Notes: generated from the sequence alone by a model not told the origin. Numbered from the stretch's first letter, positions 1-5,907 are shown. The stretch is 6,333 nt of DNA from an uncultured Bacilli bacterium (GCA_944327405.1 CALVHK010000062.1:1-6333); one strand, 5' to 3'. Program-made: numbers and translations.

Positions 1-419
1 TCACGACTTACTTTGCCAAATGCCCTACTATCCAAAGAAACAACCCGATTATCACCTAAAATAAAGTATTCATCTTCCCCAAGAGTTACGGGATCTACAC
101 TATAAGTGCTTCCATAGCCATAGTCATCTTCTAACTCTTCACCATCAATATAGATTTTACTTCCGATGATTTCAACCGTTTCTCCTGGCATACCAATTAC
201 TCTTTTAATTAAATTACTAGACTCGCCATCTAATTCAACGACAACAATATCAAAACGATCGATAGTGCCAAGTTTATTTAAAAGCATTATCTCATCCCCT
301 TCTAGGGTTGGATACATACTAGATCCATTTACTTTTACCGGAGTAATAATAAAAGTTCTAATAAAAACAACAACGACTATAATAATGACATAAGGAACAA
401 GCGATCTTAATAATTTCAT
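1..419 (-). CDS. lepB: Type I signal peptidase (partial, C-terminus beyond the left edge)
   Basis: Membrane-bound serine protease that removes signal peptides from exported proteins on the outer face of the membrane. The 139 whole codons visible begin MKLLRSLVPY. One hydrophobic anchor spans about residues 7-26. The S26 family boxes follow in order: GSSMYPTL with the catalytic serine at 34, LIKRVIGMPGE with the general-base lysine at 72, and GDNRVVSLDSR at about 122-132. A single N-terminal anchor and short spacing are typical of Gram-positive enzymes of about 170-190 residues, so perhaps 30-50 residues are missing. The ATG is preceded by GGAGGG (positions 424-429) with a 4-nt spacer. It follows rplS after 81 nt, separated by a weak terminator and a possible promoter. 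The family is clear. Whether this is the only signal peptidase in the genome cannot be told. Confidence 0.96.
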   Translation of the reverse strand, partial: MKLLRSLVPYVIIIVVVVFIRTFIITPVKVNGSSMYPTLEGDEIMLLNKLGTIDRFDIVVVELDGESSNLIKRVIGMPGETVEIIGSKIYIDGEELEDDYGYGSTYSVDPVTLGEDEYFILGDNRVVSLDSRAFGKVSR

Positions 420-442
420 ATTACCCTCCATTTACATATAAG

Positions 443-474
443 ATTATAGTATCACTTTTTTCTTTATTCTTCAA
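443..474 (-). promoter_or_regulatory. Candidate lepB promoter
   Basis: A perfect -10 hexamer TATAAT lies at 443-448. It would start transcription near 436 and give a leader of about 17 nt that includes the GGAGGG ribosome site. The best -35 candidate is TTGAAG at 469-474, but the spacer is 20 bp, longer than the usual 16-18, and there is no TG extension. It sits just after the rplS terminator hairpin, where a new promoter would make sense. The -10 is good and the -35 is poor. Confidence 0.4.
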
Positions 475-483
475 TCATTTTTT

Positions 484-513
484 TACAAAAGAAAAAAAGG
501 TTATTCACCTTTT
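484..513 (-). terminator. Weak intrinsic terminator at the end of rplS
   Basis: On the minus strand AAAAGGT (513-507) can pair with ACCTTTT (501-495), a 7-bp stem with a 5-nt loop. It runs into seven T, one C and four more T (498-487). The rplS stop codon TAA lies across the loop and the downstream arm. Only two G-C pairs are present, so termination is probably partial and lepB may be reached by read-through. The downstream arm also supplies the first T residues of the tract. Confidence 0.5.
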
Positions 514-860
514 GCGTTAACATTTCTTTCTTTAACATGGTATTCTTTACGCATACCTTTGATAAAGTTAAGTTTTGCACGTCTAACAAGACCTTTTCTT
601 ACTACAACAATTTTATCAATTGTAGGAGCATTTACAGGGAAGATACGAGTTACGCCAACTCCACCTGATTTTTTTCTTACTGAAAAAGTCTCAGATACTC
701 CACTACCTTTTTTAGCTACTACTAAGCCTTCAAAAGCTTGGATTCTTTCCTTCTTTCCTTCTTTAACCCATACATCAACACGTACAGTGTCTCCAACACG
801 AAATTCAGGAATATCACTTCTCATATGACGCTCATTAATCTTATCAACTAAATTAGCCAT
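501..860 (-). CDS. rplS: 50S ribosomal protein L19
   Basis: L19 is a 119-residue protein at the interface of the large and small ribosomal subunits. Family hallmarks are present in order: FRVGDTVRV (20-28), ERIQAFEGLVV (38-48), GVSETFSVRKKSGGVGV (54-70), RIFPVNAPTIDKI (72-84) and RRAKLNF (93-99). The basic C-terminal tail is a few residues longer than in B. subtilis L19, and total length is normal. The ATG has GAGAGG about 10 nt upstream (871-876). Two nearer ATGs in the leader are out of frame, so this start is secure. The gene has its own promoter overlapping the greA stop codon and a foldable 76-nt leader. The usual trmD-rimM partners are not beside it. Instead greA lies upstream and lepB downstream. 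Confidence 0.98.
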   Translation of the reverse strand: MANLVDKINERHMRSDIPEFRVGDTVRVDVWVKEGKKERIQAFEGLVVAKKGSGVSETFSVRKKSGGVGVTRIFPVNAPTIDKIVVVRKGLVRRAKLNFIKGMRKEYHVKERNVNAKGE

Positions 861-936
861 ACATACACATCCTCTCTATCTTTATATTAACCTATAATCA
901 TAATACAAGTATCAGCGGATTATATTCTCTTGGGTC
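861..936 (-). promoter_or_regulatory. Candidate L19 autoregulatory mRNA leader
   Basis: From the predicted start near 936 the rplS leader is about 76 nt, against roughly 13-26 nt for the other promoters here. It can fold into TATAATC (924-918) pairing with GATTATA (899-893), 7 bp, closed further by GACC (936-933) with GGTT (892-889) around a one-sided internal loop of 8 nt. The 18-nt apical region begins CGCTGATAC. The helix starts at the predicted first transcribed base. L19 leader elements that bind L19 are known in low-GC Gram-positives (Rfam L19_leader). I assign this by position and foldability and have not matched it to that consensus. Confidence 0.45.
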
Positions 937-942
937 TAGACA

Positions 943-971
943 ATTATAACATAAAATAAGTAAAAATACAA
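943..971 (-). promoter_or_regulatory. rplS promoter, extended -10
   Basis: The -10 is a perfect TATAAT (943-948) with the TG extension one base upstream (950-951, TGTTATAAT). The -35 element TTGTAT (966-971) is at exactly 17 bp. The -35 abuts the greA stop codon. Predicted transcription start is 936-937. A perfect -10 plus TG compensates for the modest -35 (3 of 6 consensus bases). The block TTGTATTTTTAC is repeated exactly at the ruvX promoter. Confidence 0.75.
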
Positions 972-1439
972 TTAATTTACACTTTTTAGTGTTACATCAT
1001 AAGCACCATTTGGGCTTTCTACCGAAATAATTTCCCCAGCTTTATGACCGATAACAGCTTTACCAATTGGAGATTCATTAGAAATCTTGTTATTAAATGG
1101 ATCTGCTTCAAGCGAACCTACAATTTTATATTCTTCTTCATCACCTGGCTCATATTCAATAACAATGGTAGAACCAACATTGGCAATATTTTTATCTTTG
1201 TTATCAATAATTTGGCAATGCTCTAATTTGTACTCTAATTCTTTGATTCTTCCTTCTAATTGTGCTTGTTCGTTTCTAGCAGCATCATAATCGGCATTTT
1301 CGGATAAATCTCCTAGAGAACGAGCATATTTTAGGGCATTAATTACTTCTACCCTCTTGTTTAATTTTAAATCATTTAATTCTTGTTCTAGTGCTAAATA
1401 CCCTTCTGGGGTAAGCACAACTGTATTTTCATTATTCAT
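972..1439 (-). CDS. greA: Transcription elongation factor GreA
   Basis: GreA enters the RNA polymerase secondary channel and stimulates cleavage of the backtracked transcript, releasing stalled complexes. The product from the ATG at 1439 is 155 residues, the normal length. An N-terminal coiled-coil hairpin (about 1-75) has GDLSENADYDAARNEQ at 43-58, with tip acidic residues D44 and E47 that position the catalytic metal. The C-terminal FKBP-like domain ends with SPIGKAVIGHKAGE. An in-frame GTG at 1448 would add MKK, but that GTG is part of the SD GAGGTG (1446-1451), which lies 6 nt from the ATG, so the ATG is the better start. It comes 38 nt after trhP2 and has a putative promoter of its own. 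In B. subtilis udk lies between these two genes; here it is absent. Confidence 0.97.
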   Translation of the reverse strand: MNNENTVVLTPEGYLALEQELNDLKLNKRVEVINALKYARSLGDLSENADYDAARNEQAQLEGRIKELEYKLEHCQIIDNKDKNIANVGSTIVIEYEPGDEEEYKIVGSLEADPFNNKISNESPIGKAVIGHKAGEIISVESPNGAYDVTLKSVN

Positions 1440-1445
1440 TTTTTT

Positions 1446-1451
1446 CACCTC
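1446..1451 (-). promoter_or_regulatory. SD that decides the greA start
   Basis: GAGGTG lies 6 nt (all A) upstream of the ATG at 1439. It matches the extended anti-SD complement GGAGGTGAT. Its last three bases are the GTG that would otherwise be taken as the start codon, and a ribosome bound here cannot also begin at that GTG. Confidence 0.8.
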
Positions 1452-1471
1452 ATAATTTTTGTGTCTATAAA

Positions 1472-1500
1472 AGAATACTACAAATAATTATTTTTGTCAA
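1472..1500 (-). promoter_or_regulatory. Putative greA promoter inside the end of trhP2
   Basis: A perfect TTGACA -35 (1495-1500) is followed after exactly 17 bp by TATTCT (1472-1477; 4 of 6 consensus bases). Predicted start is near 1465, giving a leader of about 26 nt with the SD GAGGTG. The -35 lies in the last codons of trhP2 and the -10 begins just past its stop codon. This would let greA be made apart from the tRNA-modification operon. Confidence 0.6.
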
Positions 1501-2665
1501 ATACTTTTAACCTCATCATTGTATTTTCTGGTAAAAGAGTGTCAAGTTTTAAGAATACTTGCATCCTTGGGTGTCTGGCAACATCGATACTCTCCATAGA
1601 CTCATTATACATAGTATGAATTTGATAAGTTTTTGGCTCCATGTTTGGACCAAAGAATTCAACAACATCGCCAACTTTAAAATAGTTTCTTTCCTCTACC
1701 CAAACTAGGCCATCTTTAGCTCCTTTTACAATACCTAAAAAGTCCTGGTTAGACATTTCGTCCCTTCCTAAATAATATTGTTCCTCATGAGTGGGAAGTT
1801 TATCATAAAATTGATGAGTAGACTCCCTGTTAGCGCAACGATTAATAATATCGTTAGAATATAGTATGTCACACTCAGTTAAAGTATTACTTTTTATTTT
1901 ATCAAATAAGTGACGATATTCATAAATCACGGTAGCGATATAATAAACAGAACGCATTCTTCCTTCGACTTTAAAGGAGTTTACGCCAATATCCATCATG
2001 TCTTTTAAATAGATAGACATATTTAAATCCTTTGGAGTCATGCTGAATATTTCACTCTCATGATTAATATCAAAAGTCCAACGACAAACTTGGGCACATC
2101 CTCCTCGGTTAGAGTCCCTGTTGGTTACGACATTGGATAGTACACATTTTCCACTAAAACTGGTACACATAGCACCTTGAATAAAGCATTCTAAATCGAG
2201 TCCCGTTTTTTCTTTAATGATTTTAATATCCTTTCTGGAAGCTTCTCTAGCAAGGACAATTCTTTTTACTCCCAATTCTTTGTAAAATAAAGCTGACTCA
2301 TAATTTAAGATACTTGCTTGCGTCGATAAATGAATCTCTAGAGGGATATGATTATCTTTGATTACCTCGATAACCGCTATATCACTTACAATAACTGCAT
2401 CAACCCCTATTTGGGCTAATTCTATCAAGTATTCTTTTAGGCCATCTAAATCTTTATTATGAAAAACAATATTTACTGTTACATAAACACGCTTATTTAA
2501 ATCGTGAGCAAAACGAACCGCTTCTTTTAATTCATCTATACTAAAATTGATGGCATTGGCCCTTAAAGAGTATTCATATCCACCTATGTATACGGCATCT
2601 GCTCCATAAAGAAAGGCTATTTTTAAACGTTCTAAATTGCCAGCGGGAGCTAGTAATTCGACCAT
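1478..2665 (-). CDS. trhP2: U32 family tRNA U34 hydroxylation protein TrhP2 (YrrO-like)
   Basis: This is the 395-residue iron-sulfur member of the pair that forms 5-hydroxyuridine at tRNA wobble position 34. The pathway is prephenate-dependent in E. coli. It was long annotated as a collagenase-like peptidase. A TIM-barrel-like region (about 1-280) opens with ELLAPAGN and GADAVYIGG. The U32 signature ECFIQGAMCTSFSGKC (159-174) is followed by RGGCAQVCRW. Cys167, 174, 190 and 194 are therefore the likely [4Fe-4S] ligands. A small C-terminal domain has ERNYFKVGDVVEFFGP (325-340). Many relatives have His where Gln163 stands in this signature; the PROSITE pattern as I recall it allows any residue there. 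The SD AAAGGAGAG overlaps the last codons of trhP1, whose stop ends 2 nt before this ATG. The symbol rests on homology and on the trmR-trhP1-trhP2 order. Confidence 0.9.
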   Translation of the reverse strand: MVELLAPAGNLERLKIAFLYGADAVYIGGYEYSLRANAINFSIDELKEAVRFAHDLNKRVYVTVNIVFHNKDLDGLKEYLIELAQIGVDAVIVSDIAVIEVIKDNHIPLEIHLSTQASILNYESALFYKELGVKRIVLAREASRKDIKIIKEKTGLDLECFIQGAMCTSFSGKCVLSNVVTNRDSNRGGCAQVCRWTFDINHESEIFSMTPKDLNMSIYLKDMMDIGVNSFKVEGRMRSVYYIATVIYEYRHLFDKIKSNTLTECDILYSNDIINRCANRESTHQFYDKLPTHEEQYYLGRDEMSNQDFLGIVKGAKDGLVWVEERNYFKVGDVVEFFGPNMEPKTYQIHTMYNESMESIDVARHPRMQVFLKLDTLLPENTMMRLKVFDKNNYL

Positions 2666-2667
2666 AC

Positions 2668-3459
2668 TTATCTCTCCTTTATTCTAACAATGGTTTCGGA
2701 TTCACTTAAGTAAGTGTATGGATATTTTTCTGTCAGATTATCTTTCTTATGTATGATTTCTAATATCTCTTCATCACTTAAAAGAAGCGTATTAATTAAG
2801 TGATACCATACATTTTTTTTCTCACGATAACGAAGGCCATTAAATGGCTTATCTGTATAGATAACTGTTCCATACTTGTTTTCGACAATTTTAAAGTGAC
2901 TTCCTAAATCATTTGTTAAAGTACTAATTGATTCGACATTTTTCTTAAAATGCTCGTTATAATTGCTTATTAATTGTCTTCTGGAATACATGATGCTTAC
3001 ATGACCGAAAGTATAGAGGACTAAAGGATTGATAGCATGCTCTAGAATCTCACTCACTTCCATGTCCGTTATATCGGTACTTACAACAACACTATCTACA
3101 TATTCTAAATATGTGTTTATACTTTTATAGTTACAATTAAAATGGTTTAAGAATAAAATCTTTTTCAAAGTAGTGTTTTCTTTTAAGATTTGTAATATGC
3201 CAATATCATCAAAAACTATTCCCTCTATGTTTGAGGGTAGATCTTTTAATAACGACTTAAATGATTCTATTCCTTCATTATCAAGCAGGCGATTTACAAA
3301 TAGGTAAGCATGAGGCTCTCTAATTTCTTCTATTTTAAAAGTGTTTGGGAATCCTACTGTAAATTCTTCTACAGGAAAAAGGAAAGTAATATTACTTTCT
3401 TTTGATAATTTGGGTATAAGTGTTTTATTAGTTACTAATAATAAATAATTATTTTTCAT
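2668..3459 (-). CDS. trhP1: Divergent U32-like protein, probable TrhP1 (YrrN-like)
   Basis: This 263-residue protein sits where B. subtilis has yrrN (trhP1), between trmR and trhP2. The most U32-like segment is YTFGHVSIMYSRRQLISNY (149-167), a counterpart of the barrel strand and loop before the cysteine motif in true U32 proteins. The cluster-binding cysteines are missing and the only cysteine is C109. It is shorter than YrrN, which I recall as about 309 residues. It probably partners TrhP2 and does not act alone; that is inference. The start overlaps the trmR reading frame by 11 nt and has no clear SD, so translation is likely coupled to trmR. The C-terminal codons carry the trhP2 SD. Assignment rests mainly on position and weak family resemblance. 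Confidence 0.75.
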   Translation of the reverse strand: MKNNYLLLVTNKTLIPKLSKESNITFLFPVEEFTVGFPNTFKIEEIREPHAYLFVNRLLDNEGIESFKSLLKDLPSNIEGIVFDDIGILQILKENTTLKKILFLNHFNCNYKSINTYLEYVDSVVVSTDITDMEVSEILEHAINPLVLYTFGHVSIMYSRRQLISNYNEHFKKNVESISTLTNDLGSHFKIVENKYGTVIYTDKPFNGLRYREKKNVWYHLINTLLLSDEEILEIIHKKDNLTEKYPYTYLSESETIVRIKER

Positions 3460-4042
3460 TTTTCTTTACACTCACTGATAAGCCATCACCAACATCATAG
3501 AAATTGGTTTCAAACTCGTTATTGTTTTTTAAAAATTCAATATAATCTTCTATTTTTTCTACTAATCCACGTAAGTTCTTAGATTCGATTTCACTTGATT
3601 TTCCTACATGACCGTGGAATTTCAAATTATCAGTGATAATTACGCCTCCATCATTTAAGAAATATTTGAATTTTTCAAAAAACTTAGTGTATTGGCCTTT
3701 AGCGGCATCTATAAAGATCATATCATATTTCACACCCGTTAAATTTACATCTAAAGCATCTTGAAATACCACATTAATCTTTTTTTCGAAGCCACATTTT
3801 TTGACATTTTTTAAGCATTCCATATAACGAGATTCATCACGTTCAATTGTTGTTACCGTAACATCTTGGCCTACGCTTGCCATCAGAATAGTAGAGTATC
3901 CTATTGCACTGCCAATCTCTAAAATGTTTTTGATATTGTTTTTCTTTATGTATTTCATGATAAACGCGATAGAATCTTTTTCAATTATGGGAATGTTTTT
4001 AAGGGAGGCATATTCCTCCATTTCAAGTATAAGTTCTTTCAT
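3449..4042 (-). CDS. trmR: tRNA 5-hydroxyuridine methyltransferase TrmR (YrrM-like O-methyltransferase)
   Basis: SAM-dependent O-methyltransferase of the catechol-O-methyltransferase fold. TrmR turns 5-hydroxyuridine at tRNA position 34 into 5-methoxyuridine. From the ATG at 4042 it has 197 residues. Motif I ILEIGSAIGYST (40-51) binds SAM, and E67 in TTIERD should hold the SAM ribose. IFIDAAKGQY (109-118) and ITDNLKFHG (136-144) give the metal ligands D112, D138 and N139. A GTG at 4051 in the same frame would add three residues, but it is part of the SD GAGGTG (4049-4054), which is 6 nt from the ATG. The next genes encode the hydroxylation partners, which supports TrmR over other methyltransferases of this fold. 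It begins 16 nt after mltG. Confidence 0.9.
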   Translation of the reverse strand: MKELILEMEEYASLKNIPIIEKDSIAFIMKYIKKNNIKNILEIGSAIGYSTILMASVGQDVTVTTIERDESRYMECLKNVKKCGFEKKINVVFQDALDVNLTGVKYDMIFIDAAKGQYTKFFEKFKYFLNDGGVIITDNLKFHGHVGKSSEIESKNLRGLVEKIEDYIEFLKNNNEFETNFYDVGDGLSVSVKKNEK

Positions 4043-4048
4043 AATATT

Positions 4049-4054
4049 CACCTC
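4049..4054 (-). promoter_or_regulatory. SD that decides the trmR start
   Basis: GAGGTG is separated from the ATG at 4042 by 6 nt (AATATT). Its terminal GTG is in frame and can be mistaken for the start codon. The layout is the same as at greA. Confidence 0.8.
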
Positions 4055-4058
4055 TTAA

Positions 4059-5129
4059 TTAATTATATTCATACCATAAGCCACTTGCTTGTAATTCACT
4101 AATAACAGCGTTGTGTTCGGCATTGGTTCTAGTAAAATAAGTTTTACCGTTTTTGTCGGCAACAAAGAAATAATAGTCATGCTCTTCTGGGAATAAAACA
4201 GCTTCAATAGACTCTTTACTTGGAGAACAAATTGGTCCTACGGGGATACGTCCAGCCATTTCAGATACCCTGGTGTTATATGCATTTACATCATTGATTT
4301 CGCTCCAATATAAATCTCGATCGCTAAATTCTACTCTTGCTGCATAATAAGTAGTCGCATCACTTCCTAGGCTCCAACCTGATTTCAAACGATTATAGAA
4401 TACTTTGGCAACACCTGCTCTATCATCGCTGGTAGATCCTTCTACTTCGACAATACTAGCTAGTGTTAAAAGTTCATGAACGCTATACTCACTTGCCTCT
4501 ATTTCTTCTCTATATTCACTTAGTACCTCATTCATTCCATCAAGCATACGACTCACAATGTCTTTAATCTCACTACCTTCATATAACTCATAGGTGCTAG
4601 CAAATAAATAACCTTCTAAAGGATAATAGATCTCTTCGTTTAAAATACTATCTGTTAAAAACCAATATTCATTGATAAGTTCCTCTAAATAATCAGGATC
4701 ACTGAGTGTTGCTATAACCTCATCAGTAGTAGTATTTGTTGCCTTGGCAATTTCCTCAGCATAACTTGGTAGTCTTCTTCCTTCAATAAATGTAATATTG
4801 AAAGTGTTATCTTCTGTAATAATGTCACCATTATGAAGTTTGTTTAATATTTCTTCTAAGCTCATATTAGGACTAAGCTCGTATTCTCCAGCTTGAAGAT
4901 TTAGAGAACGGTGCAAACCTACATATAGATAAGCAGCGATCTTGCTTTTGATTAAGCCGGATTCATCTAGATTATCTATTATGTCGGTTTTAGACTCACC
5001 ACTTGATACAGTGAATGTATAAGTCTCATCACTATTTGATACGGCAGATATTCCGTAAAAATAAAAGATAATAAGAAGAATGATAACAACCAATATAGCC
5101 CCTAAAATTAGAATTAACTTCTTTTTCAT
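4059..5129 (-). CDS. mltG: Endolytic murein transglycosylase MltG (YceG family)
   Basis: MltG is a membrane-anchored lytic transglycosylase that cuts nascent glycan strands and is thought to set their length beside the penicillin-binding proteins. It has 356 residues: a short KKK cytoplasmic start, one membrane span (about 5-26), a LysM-like domain (about 35-105), then the YceG catalytic domain. Family blocks seen are YYPLEGYLFASTY (168-180), LLTLASIVEVEG (220-231) with catalytic E228, YNRLKSGWSLGSDATTYYA (245-263) and VGPICSPSKESIEAVLFPEEH (297-317). The GSDATTYY form resembles Gram-positive members, where E. coli has a QTDPTV-like sequence. The end (YFFVADKNGKTYFTRTNAEHN) is complete. No good SD lies at normal distance: AAAGG beside the yrzB stop is about 17 nt away and no in-frame upstream start exists, so coupling to yrzB is likely. 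Confidence 0.95.
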   Translation of the reverse strand: MKKKLILILGAILVVIILLIIFYFYGISAVSNSDETYTFTVSSGESKTDIIDNLDESGLIKSKIAAYLYVGLHRSLNLQAGEYELSPNMSLEEILNKLHNGDIITEDNTFNITFIEGRRLPSYAEEIAKATNTTTDEVIATLSDPDYLEELINEYWFLTDSILNEEIYYPLEGYLFASTYELYEGSEIKDIVSRMLDGMNEVLSEYREEIEASEYSVHELLTLASIVEVEGSTSDDRAGVAKVFYNRLKSGWSLGSDATTYYAARVEFSDRDLYWSEINDVNAYNTRVSEMAGRIPVGPICSPSKESIEAVLFPEEHDYYFFVADKNGKTYFTRTNAEHNAVISELQASGLWYEYN

Positions 5130-5149
5130 AACTTTTTTAAAACCATCCT

Positions 5150-5422
5150 TTAGTCATTTGCTTCTTCAATACTTGCAAGCAAGTTTTCGATTAAGCTCCA
5201 TTCTTTATCTGTTTCAATATCATTTAGTTGTAAAGTATTTCCGTCTTTGTCATATGTTGCAGCATAAGTCATAATATTACCGTCATTATCTATTTCATTA
5301 TCGGTAAATACGATATAACTTTTGCCAGTTTCTTCTGAATCAAAAGTAAATAAAATTTCATATTCTATTGTTTTGCCACTTTGATCCGTTACCGTAAAAT
5401 AGCGATTATTTTCTTCATTCAT
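5150..5422 (-). CDS. yrzB: DUF1292 family protein (YrzB-like)
   Basis: A small acidic protein of 90 residues with the DUF1292 pattern: an opening strand (YFTVTDQSGKTIEYEILFTFD), GKSYIVFTD (33-41), a Gly/Asp-rich turn, AATYDKDG (54-61), and a helical end (EWSLIENLLASIEE, 74-87). There is no signal peptide or membrane span, so it is cytosolic. Its function is not known; it is regularly found between ruvX and mltG in Bacillota. Its ATG overlaps the ruvX stop as ATGA, and a strong GGAGG lies about 7 nt upstream within the last ruvX codons. Family membership is judged from sequence pattern and position. Confidence 0.88.
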   Translation of the reverse strand: MNEENNRYFTVTDQSGKTIEYEILFTFDSEETGKSYIVFTDNEIDNDGNIMTYAATYDKDGNTLQLNDIETDKEWSLIENLLASIEEAND

Positions 5423-5841
5423 TTGTTTTCCTCCATTTTTATAAAAGTATCCAGAATTAAAACTGCTGATAATCCGTCGATTACTTTTTTGCGTTTTTTT
5501 CTACTCATATCCGCTTCTAATAAAATATTTAGAGCTTCTATAGTACTTAGTCTTTCATCTACTAAAACTACCGGAATATCACAGATACTTTCTATCATAC
5601 TTTTAAAATTCATGCTTCTTGTACTTGCAAATCCTAAACTTCCATTCATATTTTTAGGAAGTCCTAAAGCTATTTTGGAAATGGAGTAGTCTTTTAAAAT
5701 AAGAGATAATTCTTCTAAAGCCACTTCATATTGTTCGCTTGGAAAATGGATCACTTTTAGAAGAGTTGCTATTGTTTTGGTCTCATCTGTAATTGCTACT
5801 CCTAACGTTTTTGTTCCTAAATCTAAACCTAAATAACGCAT
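5419..5841 (-). CDS. ruvX: RuvX/YqgF family putative Holliday junction resolvase / pre-16S rRNA nuclease
   Basis: RNase H-fold nuclease of 140 residues. YqgF proteins process the 5' end of 16S rRNA in E. coli, and resolvase activity has also been reported for the family. Motifs are GLDLGTKTLGVA (5-16) with D7, ALGLPKNMNG (58-67), VDERLSTIEA (94-103) with E96, and KKRKKVIDGLSAVLIL (115-130) with D122. D7, E96 and D122 form the expected metal-binding triad. The last motif reads DGLSAVLIL where DxxAAxxIL is usual, a conservative change. The ATG has AGGTG (5847-5851) at good spacing. It is the first gene of the ruvX-yrzB-mltG-trmR-trhP1-trhP2 run and has its own promoter. Confidence 0.96.
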   Translation of the reverse strand: MRYLGLDLGTKTLGVAITDETKTIATLLKVIHFPSEQYEVALEELSLILKDYSISKIALGLPKNMNGSLGFASTRSMNFKSMIESICDIPVVLVDERLSTIEALNILLEADMSRKKRKKVIDGLSAVLILDTFIKMEENK

Positions 5842-5865
5842 TTCATCACCTACAAGTACATGACT

Positions 5866-5894
5866 ATTCTAACAGATTTTAGGTAAAAATACAA
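5866..5894 (-). promoter_or_regulatory. Promoter of the ruvX operon, extended -10
   Basis: The extended -10 is TGTTAGAAT (hexamer 5866-5871, TG at 5873-5874), and the -35 TTGTAT (5889-5894) lies at exactly 17 bp. The predicted start near 5859 gives a leader of about 18 nt with the SD AGGTG. The layout matches the rplS promoter, including the 12-bp block TTGTATTTTTAC. It lies in the 66-nt gap after the cysteine-containing small protein, the only sizeable gap until greA. Confidence 0.7.
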
Positions 5895-5907
5895 CTCTTT
5901 GTGCTTA

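Noticed and set aside
159..165. Possible H-to-Q loss in the TrhP2 signature read as an inactive enzyme
   Set aside because: The signature lies at protein residues 159-174, with Gln at 163. The U32 pattern as I recall it tolerates any residue there and all four cluster cysteines remain, so inactivity is not supported.
166..393. Forward-strand open frame opposite lepB
   Set aside because: It lies antisense to the catalytic boxes of signal peptidase, has no SD, and its threonine/isoleucine-rich composition is what AT-rich antisense gives.
559..828. Forward-strand open frame opposite rplS
   Set aside because: It mirrors the highly conserved L19 gene and shows no protein pattern or ribosome site of its own.
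934..941. Perfect 8-bp palindrome GTCTAGAC at the predicted rplS start
   Set aside because: It is too short for an operator call and has no second copy in the window. It also overlaps the leader helix, which explains part of it.
5395..5421. TGA read as tryptophan (mycoplasma code), extending ruvX by about nine residues
   Set aside because: The TGA is part of a clean ATGA overlap with a good SD for yrzB, Trp is encoded by TGG elsewhere, and RuvX already has normal length.
5381..5689. Forward-strand open frame opposite ruvX and the start of yrzB
   Set aside because: Both opposing genes carry recognisable family motifs and an ATGA overlap; this frame has no SD and low-complexity sequence.
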